Source: Pseudomonas sp. p1(2021b) (GTDB lineage Bacteria; Pseudomonadota; Gammaproteobacteria; Pseudomonadales; Pseudomonadaceae). Taken from it: 64,000 nucleotides of DNA. A program made the translations under genes and the position numbers. The notes beneath the pieces are model-generated. The model was given only the letters and a program-made list of their open reading frames with translations, did not search any database and was not told the DNA's origin. Below are positions 20,805 through 29,025 of this stretch, piece after piece (positions within the stretch are counted from its first letter, which is position 1; each line of letters opens with the position of its first letter). The DNA lies in contig NZ_CP083746.1 of assembly GCF_020151015.1 (NCBI RefSeq), positions 186,001 through 250,000 of the forward strand, in the 5' to 3' direction.

Positions 20805-21272
20805 ATGCAAGGCGAACTGGACGCCTATGACCGGCGCATCCTGGCGTTGCTGCAAGAAGACGCTTCGTTGTCCAGCGCGCAGATCGCCGAACGCGTCGGG
20901 CTGTCGCAATCGCCCTGCTGGCGGCGCATTCAGCGGTTGAAGGACGAAGGGGTGATCCGCGGGCAGGTGACCCTGCTTGACCGCAAGAAGGTCGGCCTGA
21001 ACACGCAGATCTTCGCTGAGGTCAAGCTCAATGCGCACGGGCGCTCGAACTTCACCGAGTTCACCGAGGCGATCCGCGGTTTTCCGGAGGTGCTGGAGTG
21101 TTACGTGCTGATGGGCTCGGTGGACTTCCTGCTGCGCATCGTTACCTCGGACATCGAAGCCTACGAGCGATTCTTCTTCGAGAAGCTGTCGAATGTGCCG
21201 GGCATCCAGGAGGTCAATTCGATCGTGGCCTTGTCCGAGATCAAGTCCACGACCAGCTTGCCCTTGGTCTAG
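20805..21272 (+). CDS. Lrp/AsnC family transcriptional regulator
   Basis: A 155-aa regulator: N-terminal helix-turn-helix (DRRILALLQEDASLSSAQIAERVGLSQSPCWRRIQRLKDEGVI) and C-terminal RAM/ligand-sensing domain (VLECYVLMGSVDFLLRIVTSDIEAYERFFFEKLSNVPGIQEVNS). It starts after TAAAGGAAT. Members respond to amino acids and usually control a divergent neighbour and themselves; here the neighbour is the ACT-like gene. The cognate amino acid is not evident. Confidence 0.93.
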   Translation: MQGELDAYDRRILALLQEDASLSSAQIAERVGLSQSPCWRRIQRLKDEGVIRGQVTLLDRKKVGLNTQIFAEVKLNAHGRSNFTEFTEAIRGFPEVLECYVLMGSVDFLLRIVTSDIEAYERFFFEKLSNVPGIQEVNSIVALSEIKSTTSLPLV

Positions 21273-21316
21273 ACAGCAGGGGCCGCACCTACAAGGGCGG
21301 CGTCACGCGGGGGTCA

Positions 21317-21360
21317 TGTAGGAACGGCCTTGTGCCGCGAAAGGGCTGCAAAGCAGCCCC
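21317..21360. repeat. REP-like sequence, GGCCTTGTGCCGCG type
   Basis: TGTAGGAACGGCCTTGTGCC followed by GCGAAAGGGCTGC-AAAGCAGCCCC is the second REP subtype seen in this window (also near 42.6 and 44.1 kb). It lies between the convergent regulator and CYTH-CHAD genes and includes a GGGCTGC/GCAGCCC hairpin. Confidence 0.65.
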
Positions 21361-21373
21361 GTTGGCCACTGGG

Positions 21374-22753
21374 TCAACGCGTGGACGCAGACTTGAGCAG
21401 GTACTTCCAGGCGCGGTTCTGGTCCACCGCGCGAGCCTGCTCGACGCGGGCTTCCAGCAACTCGTCCGACAACGGTTGCTCGGCCAGCTGGTGAAGCTTG
21501 TTCAGCTCGCCATAGAGGCGGTCGAGTTGCGGTACGTCCAGCACCTGGCGGGCATGGTGCAGCCAGGCTTGCAGGCGCTCGATGCGCGGCAGCTGTTCGG
21601 CCAGGTCCTCGGGGCGCTGCTTGTACAACGGCAACTGCAGTGCCCGGGCTTCCTCGCCGAGCAGGTGCACCAGCCAGCTGGCCAGGTGCGCCTTACCTTG
21701 GCGTTCGCCACGGCCTTTGCGCTCTTCGGTCCAGGCGCGAGCCAACAGCCAGCGCGAGGTTTCCAGGGAGAACTGGCCCCAACGGGTATCTTCCAGTTCT
21801 TCGGCGAACTGCTCGGGGGCGACGCGGCGAACATCTTCGTCGTCGTTGCCGGCCTGCACCAGTGGGCGCCAATCTTCCAGGAGTGCATCCAGGCGGCTGC
21901 GCAGTTCACGGGTAGTGGCCCGAGGTGCAGCCTGGCCGAGGGTGCTGACCAGGGCGCGCAGTTCTGCCAGGCACTGCACCCACGCCTGCAGCAGGCTCCA
22001 ATGGCCATTATGGCGGTACTGCTCGGCCAGGCGCTGGCTGCTGCCCAGCAACTGCCAGGCGAGGGCGGCGAAGGCGTCGTCCAGTGCGGTTTCGGCTTCA
22101 AGCTGGGAGGTCGGCAGGCTCAGCTCATAGCTGTCGGGCTCGAGCAGGCGATAGCCACGCTCGGCCTTGCTGATGTCGCACGGCATCAGGGGCAGGCTGG
22201 CGGCCAGTTCGGCGGCGAGCTCGAGCAGCGCCTCGGGCGCGCCTTCGCGTAGCTCCAGTTCCAGCTCGCAGATTTCTTCCTTGCGCTTGCCGGCAATGAC
22301 GAAGCCCTGGTCCAGGGCGGCTTCGATCACCACCTTGGCTTTGCCACGGCCCCAGGCGATCTCGGCGTATTCGCGGGTAAAATCAGTGGTGAACAGCGGT
22401 TTGATGGTCTTTTTGTCCAGCCCCGCCAGTTGCGCCGGCCAGCAGGTGTCGTCGAGCTTCTTCAGGTCGAGCTTGACCTTGTCCAGGTGCCATTCGTACT
22501 CGTTGCGCTCGGACAGGCCGGCCACGCTCTGGCCACGGCACTTGAGGGTCTGGATGACGTCCTCGCCATCGCGGCGCAGGCGCAGGGCGACCCGGGCTGC
22601 AGAGAGTTCACGCTCCGGCGTGTCGAAGTACTGGTTGAGCAGCTCGCGGGTCTGCCAGCCGGACTTGTTGCGCTTTTTCAGCAGGGGGTGCTCGCGCAGG
22701 GCGGCCAGGGTCTGGCGGCTGGCGCGGAGCTTGAGTTCGGTTTCTTTGTGCAT
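21374..22753 (-). CDS. CYTH-CHAD domain inorganic triphosphatase (YgiF-like)
   Basis: A 459-aa cytoplasmic protein. The N-terminal CYTH domain begins HKETELKLR, giving the ExExK signature, and continues with basic and acidic tunnel residues (VALRLRRDGED, IQTLKCRG). The C-terminal CHAD domain has histidine/arginine-rich helices (RLEPDSYELSL, ELRSRLDALL, RLQAWLHHARQVLD). E. coli YgiF of this build hydrolyses inorganic triphosphate; CHAD domains bind polyphosphate. The start at 22753 matches the family N terminus; an ATG seven codons upstream is possible. Confidence 0.88.
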   Translation of the reverse strand: MHKETELKLRASRQTLAALREHPLLKKRNKSGWQTRELLNQYFDTPERELSAARVALRLRRDGEDVIQTLKCRGQSVAGLSERNEYEWHLDKVKLDLKKLDDTCWPAQLAGLDKKTIKPLFTTDFTREYAEIAWGRGKAKVVIEAALDQGFVIAGKRKEEICELELELREGAPEALLELAAELAASLPLMPCDISKAERGYRLLEPDSYELSLPTSQLEAETALDDAFAALAWQLLGSSQRLAEQYRHNGHWSLLQAWVQCLAELRALVSTLGQAAPRATTRELRSRLDALLEDWRPLVQAGNDDEDVRRVAPEQFAEELEDTRWGQFSLETSRWLLARAWTEERKGRGERQGKAHLASWLVHLLGEEARALQLPLYKQRPEDLAEQLPRIERLQAWLHHARQVLDVPQLDRLYGELNKLHQLAEQPLSDELLEARVEQARAVDQNRAWKYLLKSASTR

Positions 22754-22826
22754 CGCAGGCTCGAAGGAGGGCATCTTTGGCGTGCAGTCTACAGGAGTCG
22801 GCTCTCGGCTGTTGGGTTGCGGAGGC

Positions 22827-22854
22827 TTCTTCGCGGGTAAACCCGCTCCCACGG
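22827..22854. repeat. Single REP sequence
   Basis: TTCTTCGCGGGTAAACCCGC followed by TCCCACGG lies between the divergent CYTH-CHAD and argE genes. Confidence 0.75.
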
Positions 22855-22921
22855 CAATACGTGGTTGTTCTGGGGTTGGGATGCGTTGTTATGATGGGCC
22901 TCGAGCCCGAGGAGAGCGCCT

Positions 22922-24064
22922 ATGCCGTTGCCGTCGCTGAAAGACCAGTTCACCGCCTTGATCGCCGCGCCCTCGGTCAGCTGCACACAGCCTGCGCTGG
23001 ACCAATCCAACCGCCAGGTCATCGAACTGTTGGCCGGCTGGCTGGGCGACCTTGGCTTTGCCTGCGAAATTCGCCAGGTGACCCCCGGCAAGTTCAACCT
23101 GCTGGCCAGCCGTGGCAGCGGCCCGGGCGGGCTGGTCCTGGCCGGCCACAGCGACACCGTGCCCTATGATGAACAGCTGTGGACCAGCGACCCGCTCAAG
23201 CTGACCGAGGTCGACGGCCGTTGGGTGGGCCTCGGCAGTTGCGACATGAAAGGCTTCTTCGCCCTGGTCATCGAGGCGGTCTTGCCGTTGCTGGAGCATG
23301 ACTTCAAGCAACCCTTGCTGATCCTCGCCACCTGCGATGAAGAAAGCTCGATGTCGGGTGCACGCGCCCTGGCCGAGGCTGGCCAGCCCCTGGGCCGCGC
23401 GGCGGTGATCGGCGAGCCCACCGGGCTGCGGCCGATCCGCATGCACAAGGGCATCCTCATGGACCGTATCGACATCCTCGGGCGCAGCGGCCATTCGTCG
23501 GACCCCAGCCTTGGGCACAGTGCCCTGGAGGCCATGCACGCGGTGATGGGCGAGCTGATGGGCTTGCGCCGGCAATGGCAGCAGGCCTACCGCAACCCGC
23601 AGTTCAGCGTGCCGACCCCGACCCTGAACTTCGGCTGCATCCATGGCGGTGACAACCCCAACCGCATCTGCGGCCAGTGCGCCCTGGAGTTCGACTTGCG
23701 CCCCTTGCCGGGCATGGACGTCGCCCAGTTGCGCGCGGCCATCCGCGAGAAGCTGGTACCGGTGGCCGAGCGCCTGGAGGTGCGTATCGACTACGCGCCA
23801 CTGTTCCCGGAGGTGCCGCCCTTCGAGCAGCCGGCCGATACCGAGCTGGTGCAACTGGCCGAGCGTCTTACCGGGCATCGTGCCGAAGCGGTGGCCTTTG
23901 GCACCGAAGCACCTTATCTTCAGCAGCTGGGTTGCCAGACCATCGTGCTCGGCCCTGGCGACATTGCCTGTGCGCACCAACCCGGCGAATACCTTGAAAT
24001 GTCACGAATCGAGCCTACCGTGCGTCTATTGCGTGACCTGATCCGGCACTATTGCCTGAGCTAA
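22922..24064 (+). CDS. argE: Acetylornithine deacetylase
   Basis: A 380-aa M20-family zinc hydrolase that frees ornithine from N-acetylornithine. Metal and catalytic residues sit in GHSDTVP, GSCDMKGF, the double glutamate of CDEESSMSG, GEPT and the C-terminal AFGTEAPYL. Pseudomonads usually recycle the acetyl group with argJ, so an additional argE homologue is common and may deacetylate related substrates. It precedes argA by 127 bases, and GGAGAGCGCCT stands before the start. Confidence 0.88.
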   Translation: MPLPSLKDQFTALIAAPSVSCTQPALDQSNRQVIELLAGWLGDLGFACEIRQVTPGKFNLLASRGSGPGGLVLAGHSDTVPYDEQLWTSDPLKLTEVDGRWVGLGSCDMKGFFALVIEAVLPLLEHDFKQPLLILATCDEESSMSGARALAEAGQPLGRAAVIGEPTGLRPIRMHKGILMDRIDILGRSGHSSDPSLGHSALEAMHAVMGELMGLRRQWQQAYRNPQFSVPTPTLNFGCIHGGDNPNRICGQCALEFDLRPLPGMDVAQLRAAIREKLVPVAERLEVRIDYAPLFPEVPPFEQPADTELVQLAERLTGHRAEAVAFGTEAPYLQQLGCQTIVLGPGDIACAHQPGEYLEMSRIEPTVRLLRDLIRHYCLS

Positions 24065-24107
24065 ACGTCCATTGACCTGATTCGTTCCTGCCTAGAGGAG
24101 ACCGCGC

Positions 24108-24134
24108 GTGACCGCAAGCCTGTTCCGACGATGA
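24108..24134 (+). CDS. Possible leader peptide MTASLFRR upstream of argA
   Basis: A short frame begins GTG at 24108, seven bases after a strong AGAGGAG site (24094-24100), and ends in two consecutive CGA arginine codons before TGA. It lies 57 bases before argA, the first enzyme of arginine synthesis. The arrangement resembles an attenuation leader, but I see only a weak downstream hairpin (GAACG...CGTTC) and no clear terminator. Could equally be the remains of an unused ribosome site. Confidence 0.3.
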   Translation: MTASLFRR

Positions 24135-24191
24135 TTTTGAACGCCGCCGTTTGCTTCGCCGTTCTCCGTTCACTTATCCACAGGCCCTGTC

Positions 24192-25490
24192 ATGCCCGAA
24201 TACGTCAACTGGCTACGCCATGCGTCCCCCTATATCAATGCCCATCGCGATTGCACCTTCGTGGTCATGCTTCCCGGCGATGGCGTGGAACACCCCAATT
24301 TCGGCAACATCGTCCATGACCTGGTGCTGTTGCACAGCCTGGGTGTGCGGCTGGTGCTTGTGCATGGCTCGCGCCCGCAGATCGAAAGCCGCCTGGCCAC
24401 CCGTGGGCTGACGCCGCACTATCACCGTGGCATGCGCATCACCGATGCAGCGACCCTTGATTGCGTGATCGATGCCGTCGGTGCCTTGCGCCTGGCCATC
24501 GAAGCGCGGTTGTCCATGGACATCGCCGCTTCGCCGATGCAGGGCTCGCGGCTGCGGGTGGCGTCCGGCAACCTGGTCACCGCCCGCCCGATCGGCGTGC
24601 TCGAAGGCATCGACTACCACCATACCGGTGAGGTGCGGCGTATCGACCGCAAGGGTATCAACCGTCTGCTCGACGAACGCTCCATCGTGCTGCTTTCGCC
24701 CCTGGGCTACTCGCCTACCGGCGAGATCTTCAACCTGGCCTGCGAAGACGTCGCCACCCGCGCCGCCATCGAGCTGGGGGCCGACAAGCTGCTGCTGTTC
24801 GGTGCAGAGCCGGGCCTTCTGGATGAGCACGGCAAGCTGGTGCGCGAGTTGCGGCCGCAGCAGGTCGCACCGCACCTGCTGCGCCTGGGCAGCGACTACC
24901 AGGCCGAGCTGCTCGATGCTGCCGCCGAGGCCTGCAAGGGCGGCGTGGCGCGTAGTCATATTGTCAGCTATGCCGAGGACGGCGCGCTGCTTACCGAGCT
25001 GTTCACCCGCGAGGGTGGCGGCACGTTGGTGTCCCAGGAGCAGTTCGAGGTCGTGCGCGAGGCGACCATCGACGATGTCGGCGGTCTGTTGGAGCTGATC
25101 AGCCCGCTGGAAGAGCAGGGCATTCTGGTGCGGCGTTCGCGCGAGGTACTGGAGCGGGAGATCGAGCAGTTCAGCGTGGTCGAGCGCGAGGGCATGATCA
25201 TCGCCTGCGCCGCGCTGTACCCGATCGCTGACTCCGACGCCGGGGAACTAGCGTGCCTGGCGGTGAATCCGGAGTATCGCCATGGTGGGCGGGGGGACGA
25301 GCTGCTCGAGCGCATCGAAAGCCGGGCGCGCCAGCAGGGGCTCAGCACTTTGTTCGTACTGACGACCCGTACCGCGCACTGGTTCCGTGAACGGGGCTTT
25401 GCGCCCAGCGGTGTGGAGCGTCTGCCTGCCGCAAGGGCTTCGCTGTACAACTACCAGCGTAATTCGAAGATCTTCGAGAAACCGTTGTAG
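24192..25490 (+). CDS. argA: N-acetylglutamate synthase
   Basis: A 432-aa enzyme catalysing the first step of arginine synthesis from acetyl-CoA and glutamate. It is the classical two-domain form: an N-terminal amino-acid-kinase-like domain (GVRLVLVHGSRPQIESRL), which in this family binds arginine for feedback inhibition, and a C-terminal GNAT acetyltransferase domain (ELACLAVNPEYRHGGRGDELLE, LFVLTTRTAHWFRERGF). Start MPEYVNWLRHASPYIN is family-typical. Probably expressed with argE. Confidence 0.95.
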   Translation: MPEYVNWLRHASPYINAHRDCTFVVMLPGDGVEHPNFGNIVHDLVLLHSLGVRLVLVHGSRPQIESRLATRGLTPHYHRGMRITDAATLDCVIDAVGALRLAIEARLSMDIAASPMQGSRLRVASGNLVTARPIGVLEGIDYHHTGEVRRIDRKGINRLLDERSIVLLSPLGYSPTGEIFNLACEDVATRAAIELGADKLLLFGAEPGLLDEHGKLVRELRPQQVAPHLLRLGSDYQAELLDAAAEACKGGVARSHIVSYAEDGALLTELFTREGGGTLVSQEQFEVVREATIDDVGGLLELISPLEEQGILVRRSREVLEREIEQFSVVEREGMIIACAALYPIADSDAGELACLAVNPEYRHGGRGDELLERIESRARQQGLSTLFVLTTRTAHWFRERGFAPSGVERLPAARASLYNYQRNSKIFEKPL

Positions 25491-25542
25491 TAGGTACCTG
25501 CCAGCCTTGCGCTCCTACAGGGGATCGAGGCTGGCGCCAATG

Positions 25543-25571
25543 AAAAACGCCGCCCCTGAGGGCGGCGTTTT
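25543..25571. terminator. Bidirectional terminator between argA and spuI
   Basis: AAAACGCCGCCC-CTGA-GGGCGGCGTTTT is a long perfect stem flanked by A and T runs, ending both the rightward argA message and the leftward glutamine-synthetase-like message. Confidence 0.9.
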
Positions 25572-25574
25572 CGT

Positions 25575-26951
25575 TTACACGGTATGCAGGTACCAGTTGT
25601 ACTCGAGGTCGGAGATCGAGTGCTCGAACTCCTCCAGCTCGCTTTCCTTGCACGCGACGAAGATGTCGATGTACTTCGGATCGATGTACTTGTTCAGGAT
25701 TTCGCTGTCGTCCAGCTCACGCAGTGCGTCGCGCAGGTTGTTCGGCAGGCTCTGCTCCAGTTGCTCGTACGAGTTGCCTTCGATCGGCTCGCCCGGCTCG
25801 ATCTGGTTGGTCAGGCCATGGTGCACACCGGCCAGCACGGCAGCCATCATCAGGTACGGGTTGGCGTCGGCGCCAGCCACGCGGTGCTCGATGCGCACGG
25901 CATCCGGCGAGCCGGTCGGCACGCGCAGGGCCACGGTGCGGTTGTCCAGGCCCCAGCTCGGTGCGTTCGGCACATAGAACTGCGCACCGAAACGGCGGTA
26001 CGAGTTGACGTTCGGGCAGAGGAAAGCCATGGACGCGGGCAGGGTCTCGAGCACACCGCCGACCGCGTGACGTAGCGCGGCGTTCTGCTCGGGATCCTCG
26101 CTGGTGAAGATGTTGTTGCCATCTTTGTCCAGCACGGAGATATGCACATGCAGGCCGTTGCCAGCCTGGCCCGGGTAGGGCTTGGCCATGAACGTGGTGT
26201 CCATTTCATGGTCGTAGGCGATGTTCTTGATCAAGCGCTTGAGCAGCACCGCATAGTCACAGGCCTTGAGCGGGTCGGCGACGTGATGCAGGTTGACCTC
26301 GAACTGGGCCGGGGCGCTTTCCTTGACGATGGCGTCGGCCGGGATGCCTTGCTCCTTGGCGCCTTCGAGGATGTCCTGCAGGCAGTCGGCGTATTCGTCC
26401 AGGTCGTCGATCAGGTACACCTGGGTCGACTGCGGGCGCTTGCCTGAAATCGGCGAGCGAGGCGGCTGCGGACGACCGTTCACGTTCTCCTGGTCGATGA
26501 GGTAGAACTCCAGCTCGAACGCCGCGCAGATGGTCAGGCCCATCTCGGTGAACTTGCTGACCACCTGGCGCAGGACCTCGCGCGGGTCGGCGAAGAACGG
26601 CTCGCCTTCCAGCTCGTGCATGGTCATCAGCAACTGGGCAGTGGGGCGCTTTTGCCAGGGTTCGTTGGAAAGGGTGCCGGGAATTGGGTAACAGATGCGG
26701 TCGGCATCGCCGATGTCCAGGCCGAGCCCGGTGCTTTCGACGGTGGAACCGTTGATATCCAGGGCGAAGAGGGAGGCGGGCAGGTTGATGCCTTTCTCGT
26801 AAACCTTGTGGAGGCTGGTGCGCTCGATGCGCTTACCGCGCACCACACCATTCATATCTGCAATCAGAAGGTCAACGTAGAGAACCTCAGGATGTTCCTT
26901 AAGGAACGCGTTCGCTTCGTTAAGCTGAACGGCACGCGGGGGTACCGACAT
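25575..26951 (-). CDS. spuI: Gamma-glutamylpolyamine synthetase (glutamine synthetase family)
   Basis: A 458-aa glutamine-synthetase-fold enzyme lacking the adenylylation-site context of true GlnA. Landmarks are NGVVRGKRIE near the start, the catalytic ELEFYLID, the ATP/glutamate region GNGLHVHIS, NSYRRFG and the C-terminal VEHRVAGADANPYL-type segment (here IEHRVAGADANPYL). It is divergent from spuB, matching the P. aeruginosa spuI-spuABCDEFGH arrangement, where such enzymes gamma-glutamylate putrescine or other amines with glutamate and ATP. Which amine this copy prefers is not readable from sequence. Confidence 0.88.
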   Translation of the reverse strand: MSVPPRAVQLNEANAFLKEHPEVLYVDLLIADMNGVVRGKRIERTSLHKVYEKGINLPASLFALDINGSTVESTGLGLDIGDADRICYPIPGTLSNEPWQKRPTAQLLMTMHELEGEPFFADPREVLRQVVSKFTEMGLTICAAFELEFYLIDQENVNGRPQPPRSPISGKRPQSTQVYLIDDLDEYADCLQDILEGAKEQGIPADAIVKESAPAQFEVNLHHVADPLKACDYAVLLKRLIKNIAYDHEMDTTFMAKPYPGQAGNGLHVHISVLDKDGNNIFTSEDPEQNAALRHAVGGVLETLPASMAFLCPNVNSYRRFGAQFYVPNAPSWGLDNRTVALRVPTGSPDAVRIEHRVAGADANPYLMMAAVLAGVHHGLTNQIEPGEPIEGNSYEQLEQSLPNNLRDALRELDDSEILNKYIDPKYIDIFVACKESELEEFEHSISDLEYNWYLHTV

Positions 26952-27618
26952 GATGCAACACCTTTGTTGTTAAAAATATCAATCAAGGGGGGCTTGCAAG
27001 CCCAGTCAATCCGAAAGACCTGGCGAAGTCAAGCCAACCCCATGATGCCCCTAAATGGCACAGCAACGGCAGAAATGCTGCATCTGGGGGCGAATCATTA
27101 TCCGCTATTTTGGGCTCAAAGAGCTATCTCGCGCTGAGCGTGTTTTATTTTTTACGGAGGTGTTGTGTAAAAAAATGAACAAGGCTAAGCTCGGCCACAA
27201 CCCAGAACACAATAATACGAGGGTCATATGGTCCGCTTGCCGCGACCTGCAAGCGCTGCCCGCGCCGCGCTGTCAGGTACCCCCAGCATTCGTCGCGAGG
27301 GCATGGCCCGCTTTGGAGCCGGTGCGCGTGCGCTGCTCGCAATAATTGACGGCTGGCCCGGATCATCCTCCTTTCGTAGCAGTTTCCTGCACGACTTTTC
27401 GCTTTTCTGCCCTTCATTCGCTTCACGGACAACCTTGTTTCGAGTGTATCCGCTGCCGTCCCGTGCATGGGCTTTTGCTTTAGCCAAGCACTGCATCCAG
27501 AATCAAGGCGCGGGTCTGCCAAGGCACTTGCAGCCAGGCAGCGCCCGCCTTGATCGACGCCAGACGTCAGCGGCGCCCGACCTTCATCAGCCGGGCCACA
27601 TTACCTCCTGAGGTATTT
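26952..27618. promoter_or_regulatory. 667-bp divergent spuI/spuB control region
   Basis: No convincing gene is present; short frames here lack family features and good ribosome sites. The spuI side holds an AT-rich stretch and a perfect 14-bp palindrome GGGCTTGCAAGCCC at 26990-27003. At 27056-27071 the sequence TGGCACAGCAACGGCA keeps the GG-N10-GC spacing of a sigma54 promoter, pointing to spuB, but its -12 half is poor. Length alone suggests complex regulation. Confidence 0.45.
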
Positions 27619-28977
27619 ATGAGTAACAACCTCGACCAGCTCACCGATTGGTTGAAAGAGCACAAGATCACCGAAGTGGAATGCCTGATCAGCGACCTGA
27701 CCGGCATCACCCGCGGCAAGATTTCGCCGACCAACAAGTTCATCGCCGAAAAAGGCATGCGCCTGCCCGAGAGCGTGCTGCTGCAGACGGTCACCGGCGA
27801 CTATGTCGACGACGACATCTATTACGAACTGCTCGACCCGGCCGACATCGACATGATCTGCCGCCCCGACGAGAACGCGGTGTTCCTCGTCCCTTGGGCG
27901 ATCGAGCCGACCGCCCAGGTGATCCACGACACCTACGACAAGAAGGGCAACCCGGTCGAGCTGTCGCCGCGCAACGTGCTCAAGAAGGTCCTCAAGCTAT
28001 ACGCCGACAAAGGCTGGCAGCCGATCGTCGCGCCGGAAATGGAGTTCTACCTGACCAAGCGCAGCGAAGACCCGGACTTCCCGTTGCAGCCACCGGTAGG
28101 CCGCTCCGGCCGCCCGGAAACCGGTCGCCAGTCGTTCTCCATCGAGGCCGCCAACGAATTCGACCCACTGTTCGAGGATGTCTACGACTGGTGCGAACTG
28201 CAGCAGTTGGACCTGGATACATTGATCCACGAGGACGGCACGGCGCAGATGGAGATCAACTTCCGTCACGGCAGCGCCCTGCACCTGGCCGACCAGATCC
28301 TGGTGTTCAAGCGCACCATGCGCGAGGCGGCGCTCAAGCACAACGTGGCCGCGACCTTCATGGCCAAGCCCATGACCGGCGAGCCGGGCAGCGCCATGCA
28401 CCTGCACCAGAGCGTGATCGACGTGGCCACCGGCAAGAACATCTTTTCCAACGATGACGGCAGCATGAGCGAGCTGTTCCTGCACCACATCGGTGGGTTG
28501 CAGAAGTTCATCCCCGAAGCGCTGCCGCTGTTCGCCCCCAACGTCAACTCGTTCCGCCGCTTCCTGCCGGATACCTCGGCACCGGTGAACGTCGAATGGG
28601 GCGAGGAAAACCGCACCGTAGGCCTGCGCGTGCCGGATGCCGGCCCGCAGAACCGCCGCGTGGAGAACCGCCTGCCAGGCGCCGACGCCAACCCCTACCT
28701 GGCCATCGCCGCGAGCCTCCTGTGCGGCTATATCGGCATGGTCGAGGGGATCGGCGCCAGCGCGCCGGTCCAGGGGCGCGGCTATGAGCGGCGCAACCTG
28801 CGCCTGCCGCTGACCATCGAGGATGCCCTGGAGCGGATGGAGAACTGCCGCGCCCTGGACCAGTACCTGGGCAAGAAATTCATCACCGGCTACGTCGCCA
28901 CCAAGCGTGCCGAACACGAGAACTTCAAACGGGTAATCAGCTCCTGGGAACGCGAGTTCCTGCTGTTTGCCGTCTGA
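27619..28977 (+). CDS. spuB: Gamma-glutamylpolyamine synthetase (glutamine synthetase family)
   Basis: A 452-aa paralogue of the divergent spuI product: CLISDLTGITRGKISP near the start, the catalytic PEMEFYLTKR, GSAMHLHQSVID, NSFRRFLP and VENRLPGADANPYLAIA. In the Pseudomonas spu/pau pathway these enzymes cap polyamines with glutamate before transamination or oxidation. Start chosen at 27619 after CTGAGG. It leads the spuBCDEFGH run; the glutamine amidotransferase gene spuA, which precedes spuB in P. aeruginosa, is absent here. Confidence 0.9.
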   Translation: MSNNLDQLTDWLKEHKITEVECLISDLTGITRGKISPTNKFIAEKGMRLPESVLLQTVTGDYVDDDIYYELLDPADIDMICRPDENAVFLVPWAIEPTAQVIHDTYDKKGNPVELSPRNVLKKVLKLYADKGWQPIVAPEMEFYLTKRSEDPDFPLQPPVGRSGRPETGRQSFSIEAANEFDPLFEDVYDWCELQQLDLDTLIHEDGTAQMEINFRHGSALHLADQILVFKRTMREAALKHNVAATFMAKPMTGEPGSAMHLHQSVIDVATGKNIFSNDDGSMSELFLHHIGGLQKFIPEALPLFAPNVNSFRRFLPDTSAPVNVEWGEENRTVGLRVPDAGPQNRRVENRLPGADANPYLAIAASLLCGYIGMVEGIGASAPVQGRGYERRNLRLPLTIEDALERMENCRALDQYLGKKFITGYVATKRAEHENFKRVISSWEREFLLFAV

Positions 28978-29025
28978 TCAACCCTGGGGCCGCTGGAGCG
29001 CGGCTGTCGGATAACGGAGAAGCCC

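Noticed and set aside
24174..24182. A perfect DnaA box TTATCCACA just upstream of argA
   Set aside because: A single box with no neighbours; expected by chance in a chromosome of this size.
27520..27545. GGCACTTGCAGCCAGGCAGC as a sigma54 promoter close to spuB
   Set aside because: The GG and GC elements are not ten bases apart, so the essential spacing fails.
27228..27611. A 127-aa plus-strand frame in the spuI/spuB gap
   Set aside because: Serine/arginine-rich low-complexity translation, no ribosome site, no motif; typical of a chance frame in GC-rich DNA.
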